Made by a program: the position numbers and the translations under genes. Shown here one piece after another: positions 1 through 12,855 of a DNA stretch of 64,000 nt (the first letter of the stretch is position 1; the number at the start of each line of letters is the position of its first letter). The notes beneath the pieces are model-generated. The model had not been told where the DNA came from, searched no databases, and saw nothing but the letters and a program-made list of their open reading frames with translations. The stretch covers positions 62,001-126,000 of the forward strand of contig MU400614.1 in the NCBI GenBank assembly GCA_022578965.1. Direction: 5' to 3'. This DNA comes from Xylaria sp. FL1777. Lineage: Eukaryota; Ascomycota; Sordariomycetes; Xylariales; Xylariaceae.

Positions 1-609
1 TTACCGGCTAAAAAGTTAAGCAACTAAAAGCTCGCAATACTAAGCCAAATATACTAAAAAGTAAACAACTAACTTAACAAGCTAACATTTATAGTTTGCT
101 ACAAAGTAAATAAGCTAGTATAAAAAAAATCCAGCAAAAAAAATAACGATTTATTAGTAAAAAATAATTTACTATTTAATAAATGTTGCTATAAAAAAAA
201 CTAGCTATTTTAGCTATTAGCTTTATTAAGCTTTAAAATAAACGCTTTATTTTATAACTTTTTGTTTAAGCTATTAGTAAACAATAGCGCTAAATTATAA
301 ACAAACTATAGCTTATTATTTAATACGCTATTTTATAAGTTTAGTAGCAAAAATAGTTTATTATTGCTATTACTTAAACTATTAAAAGCTTGTTTTATAT
401 GTTACTAAAAACTTAGTTTATTAAGTTCTTGTTTTATTTTTGCTATAGTTTATAACTTTTTAAGATTAGTTACTATATATACGTTAAGCAAAAAACAGGT
501 TTAAATAAAGAAATTATACTTTTGTTAAAAATAAAAAATAGTAAAAAACGTAGCTATAAAAACAAGATTTTTATATCGTTAGTGCTTTGCTTAGTATATT
601 ATTTTATAG

Positions 610-925
610 TATTATTAATATAGAAGTTTAAAAGCATAATTAAAGAGGCTTTATTAAAAGCACTTATTAATAAATAATTTAAAAGCAATAAGCTAGCTAT
701 ATATTAAGCAGGCTTATTATAGCTTCTATTAGCACAAAAAAAAGAGTTTAAAAACATAATTAAAAAAGCTTTATTAAAAGTACTCATTAATAGATAATCT
801 AAAAGCAATAAGCTAACTATATATTAAGCAAGCTTATTATAGCTTTTATTAATACAAAAAAAAAAGTTCAAAAACACAATTAAAGAAGCTTTATTAAAAG
901 CACTTATTAATAAATAATTTACGTT
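610..925. repeat. 120-bp period tandem array, about 2.5 copies
   Basis: Blocks beginning near 624, 744 and 864 align with a period of exactly 120 bases and no gaps. The core contains AATTAAAGAGGCTTTATTAA-like and AGCAATAAGCTAGCTATA-like segments. All differences I could compare between copies are transitions. The right end is at about 921, where similarity stops abruptly. Confidence 0.85.
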
Positions 926-2984
926 TTTATAAGCAAGCTTACTATAGTTTTTGCAAGTTAAAATAAAATAAACACTATTTAAGTCTAAAAAATTAACCTA
1001 GTATTAAACAATAGCTTTAATATATTTTGCTTTGTTAGCTTTAAAGCTAATTTATTAGCTTATAATAGCTAAATAACTATACAAAATTTAAACTTTGCAC
1101 TTTATTTTTATTATGTTTGCTGCTTTTAGCTTATTTACTATAGTACTATAAAAATGCTAAAATACTTAAAGTTTATATATTATACGTTTAATCTTTATTA
1201 TTTTAGCAAGCTTTTTGTTATTTATTAGTAAGTTTTGCGCTATATATTCTTTAATAAAAACTTTACGTTTTTTAGTTAAAAGGTTTTACGCAATTTAGCT
1301 AGTTAAAAATAAATTGTTTTAAAAGTTTAGTAATAGGTTTGCTATAATAAATAGTAAAAGCTTTTCGTGCTAGCAAACATTAAAAATAAAAAAAAAGAAA
1401 AACTATAAACAAACAAAAGAGAAAAAAATTCAAACGAACAAAAAAAAAAAGAATTCAAAAGCAATAATACATTAGAAAAAAGCCAGCATACTAAACTAGC
1501 TTATATATGCATGTTTAAAAACCCTTTAAGTTATATATTAAACAAACTTATATAAGTACATATAATACTATAAATATTTATCTTTATTTGCAACTAAATA
1601 AAAAGATTGTTAAAAAACTAAAACTGCAATAAGTAATGTATATTTATAGCTAAAAATAAAATAAAAAATACGTGCTATTAATTAGTTAAGTTAATATTAA
1701 AGCATAAAGCTAGCTGCTTTATAGTTATTATTGTTTCTTTTTTGTAGCATTTTAGTATTGCTATTACTACTGCTAATAAAACATTAATAATATTAATTAA
1801 TCTTTAACCTTTAAATTTAACGCTTTTAATACTATTTATTACGCTATAGTTCCTAAAGCAGTAAAAAGCCTAAGTTTTTTATACTATGTAGTTTTGCTGC
1901 ACTATGCGTAAAGTATTAGCTGCAGTAATTATATACTTATATATAGCACTAGCTATAAAAACTAATGTTATTTATTTGCTAGCGCTTAGCTAGCGCTAAG
2001 CACTAAATGCTATAAACTTAACTATAGTACTTAACTAAAACATATATTTAAAAATAGCTTTGCTAGCGCAGCAAGCTATATGCTTATACCTAAAAATTAG
2101 CTTAAAATCTATAAATAACTTAATAATAATAATAAGCTTATTTAGCTTAATAATAACAAGCTTTATATTTTAATAAAACTTTTGCTTAAGTTAATACTTC
2201 GGTTTTATAAAAGCTTTTTATAACGTAATGCTACTAAGCTTGTTTTTTATATTTAGGATTACATAAGTTATGCTAGCAATACGTAGTGCTAAAAAAGCGC
2301 TATTATTAGTTCGCACGTTTTATGCTTTTATAAATAACTAGTTCTAAAAAAAAAACTTATATTTAAAATATTAATATTTTTTACTAGCATTATAAAGCAC
2401 GTTTTAAACTTTACGTACCTTTATTTAAAGAGTTTTTATTATTTTAGCTTTTTAACGCTAAGCAACAACCTGCTAGCAAAGATTTACGTAGCTTTGTTTT
2501 AATATCCGCTAAAGATAATAAAAAGCAATATAATACCCGTTAGCAATATGCAGCAAAAACTACGCTGCTATATTAACGCAGTAAAACCTAAAAACGCCAG
2601 CAAAAAAAGCAAGGTTATTATTATAAAAAGTAAAAAACTTAGATATAAAGGTATTATTAAGCAAATAAAAATATAGCAATAGGTTTTATAATAACATTTT
2701 ATTAGTAATAAACAAGTTAAGCGTAGTTTTATATTCCGGTTAATACTATAAAACAAAAAACAAAAATAAAACTATAAAAACAATTATAAGGAAAAATCAA
2801 GTGTTATATATTTATGCTAGCTAGTTTTTAATAAACATGCATATTTAAAGAAAACCAATATAAAAGCCCTATATATAAAATTATATAAACTAACTAATTA
2901 ACAAACTAATAAACTATAAACAATAGAACCATTATTATAAGTTAAGATTTATATTTACGTTTAGTAGTAATATAAGCAGTAATT

Positions 2985-3192
2985 ATAACTGCTTTTGTTT
3001 TTGCTTTTGTTTTTGTTGCTTTTGTTTCTGTTGCTATTATTTTTATTGTTTTTGTTTATATTGTTCTTATTTATGTTATTTTTGTTTATGTTGCTTTTGT
3101 TTTTATTGCAATACTTTTTAAATTAGTTGTTTTAATTTTAATGCTATTATTAGTGCTAATGCTAAAGCTAAAGCTAAAGCTAAAGTTAGTTA
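2985..3192. repeat. T-rich (TTTTGTT)n tract followed by GCTAAA hexamers
   Basis: Positions about 2,988-3,120 consist of repeated TTTTGTTTTTGCTT-like units on the plus strand. Positions about 3,160-3,190 carry roughly five GCTAAA/GCTAAT hexamers. This is simple-sequence DNA with no coding signal. Confidence 0.75.
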
Positions 3193-3484
3193 TGCTAATT
3201 AGCTAAAGCTTAGTTTAGGAGTTAAAACATTTATCTAGTTTTTTAACCATTAGTTATAAGCTTTTATATTATGTAAATAAAGCAATTCTTAGCTTATAAT
3301 AAAAGCAAGCTTAAATTTTATAACTTTAAGTGTAGTGCAATAAAGTGTAGTATAATAAAGTGCAGTGTAATAAGCTTATAAAACATAAATCTTAAAAAAC
3401 TTTACTGATTTTATATTATAACATTTTCTATACGTGTATTTTAAATATTACAGTTTTTATTCTATGTTTTATAAAAAACATATC

Positions 3485-3960
3485 TCACTTTACTAAGATC
3501 TTAAAAAACACCTAAAAGGTAAAAAGTAAATACATTAGGTTAGCTAACACTTTAGTTATAACCCTAGCTAATTTTAGTATAGCAGCTATTAGTGCTATGC
3601 GTAGCTAATATACTTATGTAGCATAATTAAAAAGCATTTTATATAGGCCACCTTTTACACTACGATCTTAGAAAACACCTAGAAAATAAAATCATGGTTT
3701 TATAGCAATAGCTAGCTAAACCACCTTTGCAACACTTAAAAAAATAGCAAAAATTATTTAGCACTAATAAATAACACCCTTAATATATACGCAGCGTTTT
3801 TATGAAAATTTATTTTTGTAATATATTTAAGTATTTATAAAGGAGTAAATACATTAAGTAAGCTAACACTTTATTATAACCCTAGTTAATTTTAGTGTAG
3901 TAGCTATTAGTACTACGCATAGCTAATATATTTACGTAGTTATAAGCCACTTTTTAATAA
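3485..3960. repeat. Two diverged copies of a ~120-bp dispersed repeat
   Basis: The segment starting near 3,525 (AGTAAATACATTAGGTTAGC...) recurs near 3,843 (AGTAAATACATTAAGTAAGC...). Both continue through a matching CTAACACTTTA...AACCCTAGCTAATTTTAG section and a GTAGCTATTAGT section. Differences are mainly transitions plus a small indel, consistent with RIP-type decay of a duplicated sequence. Confidence 0.7.
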
Positions 3961-5224
3961 CGTTTTATAAGAAATTATCTCGCGTAATATTTATTAATTT
4001 TATTATAATAAGGTTTATTAAGTTTATATATATTATACTTAAGTATAATCTTTATAGCGCTACTAAGCAACATATTTCCTGCAGTTTATTTTTAATATTA
4101 CAGTTAGCATGCTTTTTTTGCATATAGCTTTATAACGCAGTAACTTTATTAAAGCTCTTAATTTAACTATATAGCTAACAAACAATAGCTAAGCAGCAAG
4201 GGCCACTACTGTTTGCTAGTAATGTAGTTTAATCGCAAGGTTTTAAACAAATAACCGTATAAAGTGCAAATCTTAAAAAAAGTCAACTTTTAAACGTGGA
4301 ATATTAGTACTACAGCAGCTAGCTAAGTAAAGATTATAAAAAGCCATATAAATCCCGCAAAACAAAAATCTAAATAATGTATGCCTTAAACATTATAAAA
4401 AATGCATGCTATACAGTAATAAAACCATTAATTACTTTATAGCATTATTATTAGTAAAAAAAAGCAAAACTTACTTACATTAAGCATAGCAAGTTATAAA
4501 AGTAGCACTTTAGCAAAACTTTACAACTTTAACTACATAAAAAAAACGCTTATTTTTAACATGCTTGCTAACTTATATTATAGCAAGCTGATTTTAAAAT
4601 AAAGTAAAAAAAGTTAATACATAAGGGGTTATAGCATTAGTATAACCTGTTGTTTTATTAATATAAGCTTACTTTAAAAAAGTTATTTAGCTAAATGTTT
4701 ATTTGCAGCTACTTAGCAAACCATGTAATCACGCAAGCCATTATAGTAATATAGTTATTATATTTGTACATTTAGCTCGTTATTAAATTAACGTTTTAAT
4801 GATTAACGTTTATAATAATTAATGTTTATAGTAATATTTAGCAATATATTAAACAATCTAAATTAATAAAAGAAGTGTTTTTAAAAATTAACAGTTTTAT
4901 AAACATTTTAAGCTTTAATGCTTGCTAGTTTTATAGCTAAATAATGCATGTATTAAAGTAAGTCGTTTTAATCTCTTAAAATGCTATAGTTTTATTTATA
5001 AATGTATTTATAAAGTCTTTATTATCCTTGAATAGCTACTAAAAGCCTTTTTACTAACCAGGATATTTCTTAAATAAAAGCATGTTATACGCTAGCATAA
5101 TATCCTAAAACCAAGCTTATTTAAGCCACTGTTTTATCTTAATCACAGGGTTAAGCAGTCCGTTTCTAGCATATAGCAATTATAAAATAATTATCGCTAA
5201 AAGTTCAAATAAATGCTTGTTATA

Positions 5225-5385
5225 AACTAATAATAAAAGCCAAAGTTAGCTAAAAAGCATTTAATTCTTTGCTAATAATAAAAACTAAAGCTAGCTAAAA
5301 AGCATTTAGTTAAAAAGCATTTGATTTTTTGCTAATAATAAAAGCTAAAGTTAGCTAAAAAGCATTTAATTTTTTGCTAGCATTA
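5225..5385. repeat. Short tandem repeat with unit GCTAAAAAGCATTTAATT
   Basis: The phrase AAAGTTAGCTAAAAAGCATT followed by TAATTTTTTGCTAATAATAA occurs three times, near 5,235, 5,285 and 5,345. An extra partial copy of the AAAAAGCATTT part sits between the second and third. The period is about 60-70 bases. Confidence 0.75.
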
Positions 5386-5799
5386 CTTTAGCTATTACAA
5401 AATGCTTTAATAGTAACAAATCACTATAACCTATTATTAGCTCGCATTAAAGAGCTAGTTAACAAAAGTTAAATCTATGTTCTCGAATAATTACTTTAAC
5501 AACAAATATTAATGCTATTTTAAGTTTCTTTTGTTAATGTTTTATTTATACATATTGTTTAAAGTTTTAAGCTCGCTTAAAAACCTAACCACATAGCATA
5601 CCATTAATCGATAAAGTACATTAGTAGCTTTAATCTTCTAGTATTAACTTTTAGCTAGTTATAAACTAGTTACCTTGCTTATTTATAATAAAAGTTAAAA
5701 ATAAAAACTAGTTGCAATATAATCACGATAATAGTGAATAAGTTTAATAATAAGCTAAAGCTTCTTAGTTTAATAAAACAATTATCAAGCAATCATTAA

Positions 5800-6140
5800 A
5801 GCACCTAAGGTGGTTATTAAAGCAGGCCGTTATTAAAACACCGTTATTAAAATATATTATTATTAAGCTATGCTATTATTAAAACACACCATTAGTACTC
5901 CTAATAATAGTGTACCTTAATAACAGTATATCTTAACAATAGCGTAGCTTAATAATAAGTGCTTTAATAACAGGTGTTTTAATAATAAGTGTTTTAATAA
6001 TAAAGTGCTTTAATAAAGGTGTGCTTTAACAACAGCATGCCTTAATAAGGTGCTTTAATAATTAATAAGCACACCGTTATTAAAGCATCCCTTTTATTAT
6101 TAAGGCACACCATTAAAGCACGCTATTATTAATAGCTAAA
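5800..6140. repeat. Bidirectional minisatellite of TTATTAAAGCACACC
   Basis: A 15-20-base motif approximating GTTATTAAAGCACACC occurs many times. In 5,810-5,905 it runs in one orientation. In 5,905-6,060 the reverse complement GGTGTGCTTTAATAAC is used. In 6,066-6,135 the first orientation returns. The segment can therefore fold into several alternative hairpins. There is no open frame. Confidence 0.75.
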
Positions 6141-6439
6141 ACAACATATATATATATTTGTTTAAGTATAATGTTAGCTATATAACTACATATAAATATT
6201 ATGTATAAATAACCTTAAACATATTATATAGTATAAGCAACGCTTAAAACTAAACAATATATAGTAAAATTAAACCTTATGTAATAATATTTACCTTTTT
6301 TACCTTTACAACCTTATAACATCTTATTTTTAGGATTACTTTTATTATTATCTTTAAATTATATAATACCTTAGTTTACGCACGTGTAGCTTAATTAACT
6401 ATCGCAATATACGGGCTAAAGAATTAGCAAACACAATTT

Positions 6440-6640
6440 AAACTACTAACTAATTAGCTTGCTTTTTTAGCTAACTAATTAGCTCGCTTTTAACACCTCT
6501 AATTATAACTAATTAGCGCGCTTTTAGCTAATTAGCGCGCTTTTAGCTAATTAGCTCGCTTTTAACTAATTAACTCGATTTTAAACTAATTAGCTCGTTT
6601 TTAGCTCGTTTTAACCCACTAGCTCGTTTTGCTAGCTTGC
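6440..6640. repeat. ~20-bp tandem array, CTAATTAGCTCGCTTTTAG
   Basis: About eight imperfect head-to-tail copies of CTAATTAGCTCGCTTTTAG occur. Some carry GCGCGC in place of GCTCGC. The array keeps CpG-containing triplets that are otherwise rare in this block. Confidence 0.8.
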
Positions 6641-7869
6641 TAAACTATATATCTCTAAGGCATACTATATGCATATTTTAATAAAACGCCGCATTTTTAT
6701 ATTTAGCAATAGCTGTATTTTTAAACGTTTTTAAAAAAGCTCACTTTATATTTACCTCATTACATGCTACAATAAAACTAATTCACTTCTGTTTTAGCTA
6801 GTCCTTAACTAATTTTTTGTTTAATAAACATTAAATATTAGTCTTGTTTATACCTTTATATACTGCATTTATAAAAAACAAAGTAAGCAACTAAAACATA
6901 AAACAAAATACAAGAAATAAAACCTAAGTACTTAAGTAGTTAATAAATGTAACCCTATGTTATAAAAAAGCTAAAAGGTTGTTTAGTTTAACCACTTAGT
7001 ACAACCTAAAAGCTTTTTTATAACACTAAGTACTTACTAAGTAAACATTTAGCTTAGCCCGCTAAATGTTTTATAGTATAGTAAGTATAACATATATTAT
7101 AGTTTAATAACAACAGAATTTATGGCATACTTATATATACTACAAAATTTTCTATAATACATTTTAAGACAACATATAGCAAGTAAACTATAAAGCTGCT
7201 TTATTTGCAGCTAAGCATTAAAGATAATATAACAGCACATTTATAAAAAAAAAAGTGCTTAGCTTTTTATAATCGTACTATAAACAACCTACTTAATATT
7301 CCGGCTTTTTTTTTAGCATTTATTTATTTTACCTGTTAATACGTTTATCTTTAATTGCACTATAAGATCTATTATATATATCTTAAATCCCCCTAATATA
7401 TATATATTTCAAATAAACATGCTATTATTAATTAACCGTTTATAAGTGGTTTATGGAAAACCTCTCCTTTTAGTCTTTGCTAGGATTTAGTTCTACTTAT
7501 AATACAAGCGGCTAAAATTAGCCTAGCTTGCTAATATAAAAGCACAACTATAAACAATTAAAACGTAACGCCTAAATAAGTTATTTATCGCTTTATATAA
7601 AACAAATCGCAATTAATAGTATTGTTTTATTATACTTCTTAAAATTAAGGACAGTTTATATCTTAAGCTTAGCTAGCTCGTAAAGCAAAAAATTATCACT
7701 ATAAAGCTTACTTAAAGCAAACATTAAGTTATATAGCTAAACTAAACTATTACTTAAACATAAAACAATTAAAACAGTAATAAAACAAAGGTAAACATAG
7801 CAGCTATAATACAAGCTAAAGGTATTTTTAAGGCATAGCTAAATAACCTTTAAAAGGATAATAATGTTC

Positions 7870-8065
7870 ATAAAAAAATTAACCTTTATGTTTTGCAAAG
7901 TTAATACAAAATTAAACAGCAACTTTATACACTAAATAGCCCTTAAAAAAACAACATTATTCACAAAAAAGCTAAACCTGTTCTATAAAGTTAAAGCAAC
8001 ATTAAATAGTAACTTTATATACTTTATACACTAAATAGCCCTTAAAAAAACAACATTATTAACGA
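7870..8065. repeat. ~105-bp tandem duplication
   Basis: Two adjacent copies each contain the shared string ACTAAATAGCCCTTAAAAAA followed by ACAACATTATT. The first is near 7,930-7,965 and the second near 8,030-8,061. Related AAAGTTAA...AACTTTATA sequence precedes each. The copies differ by a few changes and an insertion of about 10 bases. Confidence 0.75.
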
Positions 8066-8149
8066 GGCTAAATTATATATTCCGCAAAGTAACAATTAGC
8101 AACTTAATACACCCTTATTTTCTCGCTTACTAAATTATCCCATTAAAGC

Positions 8150-8395
8150 CTCCTATTATTAAAACCAAGGCTTATCCACTAAAGGAGGTCATAATAATAA
8201 TAACCTTTTTACTAAAAGTAAAGGTTATAAGAACCCTTCCACTAAAAAAAACAAAGGTCATAAAAACCCTTCCACTAAGGAAAACAAAAGTTATAAAGAT
8301 AATAACTTTACTAAAGAAAACAGTTATAATAATAATAACCTTTTTATTAAAGAAAACAAGGGTTATAATAATAATAACCTCATTAAGTAATTTAA
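8150..8395 (+). repeat. Imperfect repeats encoding Asn/Lys-rich low-complexity frame
   Basis: Units containing CCACTAAGGAAAACAAAAG or AATAATAATAACCTTTTT repeat five to six times. On the plus strand one frame stays open through all of them and ends at TAA near 8,388-8,390. It reads as Asn- and Lys-rich segments such as KENKGYNNNN. A stop lies just upstream and there is no start codon, so I treat this as a repeat array or gene remnant rather than a gene. Confidence 0.55.
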
Positions 8396-9249
8396 TAAAG
8401 CTTTTTCTTTTTAAAGAGCTAAAGTTAGAGCTATTAATAACGCAGCTTTAAATAAACCTTTAAACTCTCCTAAATTTAGCCCCTTTATACGTTTAACATT
8501 TATTGCATCTTCTTTATTTAACTTGTTTAATTTATATAGCTTTCACTAGTCTTTAAATGTCACGCCTTAAATATTTCTAAATAATGAGCCTTGTTAAATG
8601 TTTAGCTAGCAAAGTGATAACTAAAAGCCTCTTTAAATATTTAGCCTTAATAGCAGTGGCAGTAAAACTGCTAAACAAATTAACAGCAAAGCTAACTTCT
8701 ATTGCTTATTATTTGTTTTTATTGCAACTAGTTTTTTACATATTTAAAACAAAAACAAAAAACGCCTAACATATTACTAAACAGCTTTTCCATTATATAA
8801 ACTAAAACCTAGTAGCTTTGTTTAGTTATAACAACAAAAATGCAGCTTAAGTGCATAATCACTAAAAATGAACAACATTTTAAATAACACTAATATAGAA
8901 CTAAAAACTAATGTATTGCAATCATAAGTGATTTTAAAGCTTTAATAATAACATAAGCTACTTATAGCTCAAATTAATCTAGAAATAGCTTAAGATATAA
9001 TAAATGAGCAAATTTTCTAAAAATTAGTTGCATTATAATTAGCTTAAGAAATAATAATTGCTAAAACAAACTATACAAAAGTTTTCTTTAATAAATAACT
9101 TGCAGCAGTATTAGCTAAAGTGTTTAGTATACATAACAAAGACAATAAACCATTATTAAATAAGTGTTTTAAGCAAAAACTTTTTGTACTAAGTTAAGCA
9201 TAGCTTTATTAATCGTTTATAATGTTTAGTATATAAACTATAAATTCCC

Positions 9250-9395
9250 TGCATATTCCCACTTAAATACTACACATATATTCTCACTTAATACTACACG
9301 CACATTTCTACTTGACGCTATACACACATTTTTACTTAACGCTACACATATATCCTTACTTAACACTACATATATATTCCCACTTTAATATAACA
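9250..9395. repeat. ~26-bp tandem array, ACTTAACACTACACATATATT
   Basis: About five to six imperfect copies of CACTTAACACTACACATATA plus TTCC lie head to tail. C/T differences between copies dominate. An open frame of 74 codons across and beyond the array is low-complexity and is not considered a gene. Confidence 0.75.
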
Positions 9396-12300
9396 CATAT
9401 AATGCAATTATTACCACGCTTTATATACAAAGTGCACTTATTTATATTAAGCATTATAGCTATGTTATGTTATTTGTTTGTTTTGCTGGTTTTTAATAGT
9501 ACATTAATAGTTTTTTTTTTATTAGCAGTATATTAATATTAAACAAACATTTACTTTAGCCGCTTTTATTGCAATATTAAGATTATAAAAAGCAACTTAA
9601 ATGCTAACGTTTACTTTTACTTAAGCGTTTTTTAGTTTGCAACTTTTATTGAGATATTGTTTGCTTATTAAAATACGTATTAATAACTTATAAAAAAGTT
9701 TGCATTTAAAGCAAAGCTAAGCTTTCTTAGTGTAGCTATGCAAGCTTTTTAGTTTTTTTATCTTAAAAACAAATATAATAAAATACTTAAAAATAAAGGG
9801 TTATTTTTTAACCTCTAATATTTTAAATAGTACTTACTGCTAAAAATAAAATAACTATAAGGGTATTATATAATATTTATTAGTGCATAAAGCACTTAAT
9901 ACATAATGTATTTACTAGTGTACATTTTGCTTTTTTAGCTATTTATAAATATATACTTTAGCTAATTACTTAATAAAAAATAGCTATTATGCTATTTTAA
10001 GTATGCGTTATTTTATTACTACTGCTTATTACTTATTTACCCTTTTTTTTCCCGTTTTCTTCTTTTTTTTTTTTTACTTTAGTACTTATAAAGACAGCAA
10101 AACTTTGCATATTTAGCTACTATAACGTTCTGCAAACTTATTTACCTTCATTAATTATTAACAATATATAAACTTCATGGTTTACGCGGTTAACTAAGAG
10201 CAGCTTTGGCTTTTTACCTAAATCGACCTCTGAGAATAAAAATACCCCTAAACAGAAAAAAACGCTAACTCAGCTAACTCCACTGAAAACACCAACTCTT
10301 TAAAAGCTAAATACCCCCGAGAAAACACATATTTTCAATAAAACATATGCCCTTAAGATACATGCTCCTGAAAACACTGCCCTTACTACCTTTACTACCT
10401 CTCTTACTTCTTTTAAGATTATTAGCATGTTAGAAAATAGAAAAATGTGTTTTTTATCCGTTAAAAAAGTTACAGGTATACTTAACAAAGCAAACAACCT
10501 AACTAAGACTATTATAAATATATTTTAAAAAGTAGCACGCTACTAAAACAGCATTAAAGATTTCCAAATATAAATATTTTATTTATAAAACTTAGCATTA
10601 AATAAAGAACTATAAAAAGGCAAATATAATACTTTTAAACAATAAGTAAAAAAGTTATATAACGAAATATATAAAAATATTATAAATAAAGAATAAAAAA
10701 TTAAAAACTAAAAAGCAAAAGCAGTTAAATCTTTAATTATGTTAAACGTTTTAAGCTTGCAGTTTTAGCACTTAATTAAGTTAAAATTTTGCAACTTTTT
10801 TAATAAACTTTAGAACTAAATAGCATAAAACAACATAAGCTACTTATTTGCTATAGCATTATTAAATATATAAACATATTATTAAATTATATTAAGCGCT
10901 GCTAAAAAACAAAGTATTTAAAGAACTTTTAGTACGCAAACAATTAATATAAAAAGCCTTAATAATGTTATTTATTGTAAGCTAACTAAAGAAAAAATAA
11001 AAACAGCTTAAGTAGTAATTAGCTTATATAAGTTCTTAATAAGCAAGCTATTTATACTAAAGCTAATAAAAAACAAGGAATTTAATAAAGCCATTAAATC
11101 ATTTAAGGTAAAAAAGCAAGCAGCTAAATAGCAATCTTTTTTTATTAAAGCTAACTTGTTTAAGGTTAAAAACAGCAATAATGCAACATTTTATACGCAA
11201 AAAAAGCCTATATTTATAAAGCTTAACATATTTAAATTTATAACTAAGTGTTTTTATAAAACTGTTGTTCTGTTAGACCTAAAAGCGGCCTTTAATAAAA
11301 TGTACTAATTAGCAAAATACAACGTTTTAAAACCCTTTTTAAATATAGTAGCAAAAGTAAAAAAAGCAATATATATATACTATTATTAAATTTAGCTAGT
11401 ATATAGCCTTAGCATAAAATAGTTAAAGCGCAAGTTAAACTTTAACTACTTAATCGAAAAAATAACTAATTATATATATAAACTAAAAGTGCAAATAAAC
11501 AAAAAGCCTAATATAAAAAAAAACTTTTCTAATATAAAAAAAAAGCTAGTTTTTTTTTAAAATAATTTTAGCTTAATTAAAGTTTTTAAGCATAAAGCTT
11601 TAAACTAGCTAGCTAATAATAATACAAAATAGTAAATATAACATATATACTAAAGAAATAAAATAGTTAAAAGCTATAAAATATAACTATAACGCTAAAT
11701 ATACTATTAGCTTAGCTTTGCAATAGCTTTAAAATGCCCTTTGTTTTTAAAGCTCCTTAAGTAAACCTAAACAATAACTTTTGGTCTTTAAACAAAGTTA
11801 TATATATTTAAAAAGTTAGCTTAGTTTTTTTAACTACTATATAAAATATACTTAACTTAATAATTAATTAAGTAGCTATTTTATTTTGCTTAAATTTAAA
11901 GCTTACGCTATAACATATTAAAAGTGAAATTATGAATATTTATAATATTAACCTTTCTTTGCTTAGTATATATAGCTAACGTTAAGTTATCTAGATTTAA
12001 AACAAATATGTTTTACTTTTAAAACTGCTTTTTTAATAAGCTAATTATAGCACGCATATTACATAAAAAGCCCTAGCTGCTAATTTAATACTACTTAAAC
12101 CTAGCATTTAAAAAAGCCTTAATAGCTACATTAGTAACTATATAATCCTAATATAAGGTAATCTGCTTAATATTGCAGCTTATATGCTATTTAGTTTAAT
12201 TAACTAAGTTGTTTAAAAGCCTAATAGTGATTTTTGTTTGCTTTTGTTTTAAAAAAAGCTCTTTATAAAATAAGGACTTTAAGTTTAACTTTGCCTCCAA

Positions 12301-12429
12301 GTTTAACTTTATTGCTAAGTTAACCTTTGTTCTTAAGTTAAACTTTAATTTAAGCTGCTTAGCTAGCTTTCTTTTTATGCCTTTATAATAAAACTTAATG
12401 TATTAACTAAGATTTATTTAAAATAAAAA

Positions 12430-12855
12430 AGTCTTGCTACACTTATTGCAGCAAAGGCGTTCTTTAAAGTATATAGCGCAATTATGCTAAATAAAATCAC
12501 TCTTTATTATAAAAACACAAATATACTTATTGCAGCTATACAAGCATTCCTTAAGATATATAGCGCAATTATATTAATCAAGATTTTCTTTATTTGCAAA
12601 AGTTAAATTATATTTATTGTAGCAATATAGCTGTTTTTTAAAGTATATAGCGCAATTATGTTAATTAAGATTTTTTTTTTATGCAAAGGTTAAGTTACAC
12701 TTATTATAGTAATAAAAGCGTTCTTTAAAGTGTACAGCGCAAATATACTAATTAAGTTTTCTTTTTTTTGCAAAGTTTAAGTTACACTTATTGTAGCAAT
12801 ACAGGCGTTCCTTAAGGTATATAGCGCAAATATGCTTATTAAGGTCTAATTTCTT
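12430..12855. repeat. ~87-bp tandem array, five copies
   Basis: The landmark TATATAGCGCAA (TGTACAGCGCAA in copy four) appears near 12,470, 12,557, 12,643, 12,730 and 12,817. The spacing is thus close to 87 bases each time. It is preceded in each copy by a CTTATTGCAGCAA...GCGTTCTTTAAAG-like segment and followed by ATTATGCTAATTAAG...TTGCAAAG. Differences are predominantly transitions. Confidence 0.85.

Noticed and set aside
11210..11400. Possible reverse-transcriptase remnant (VLLDLKAAFNKMY-like reading near 11,270)
   Set aside because: The match is short, is followed by a stop, and cannot be extended to other reverse-transcriptase motifs; too weak to report as an element.
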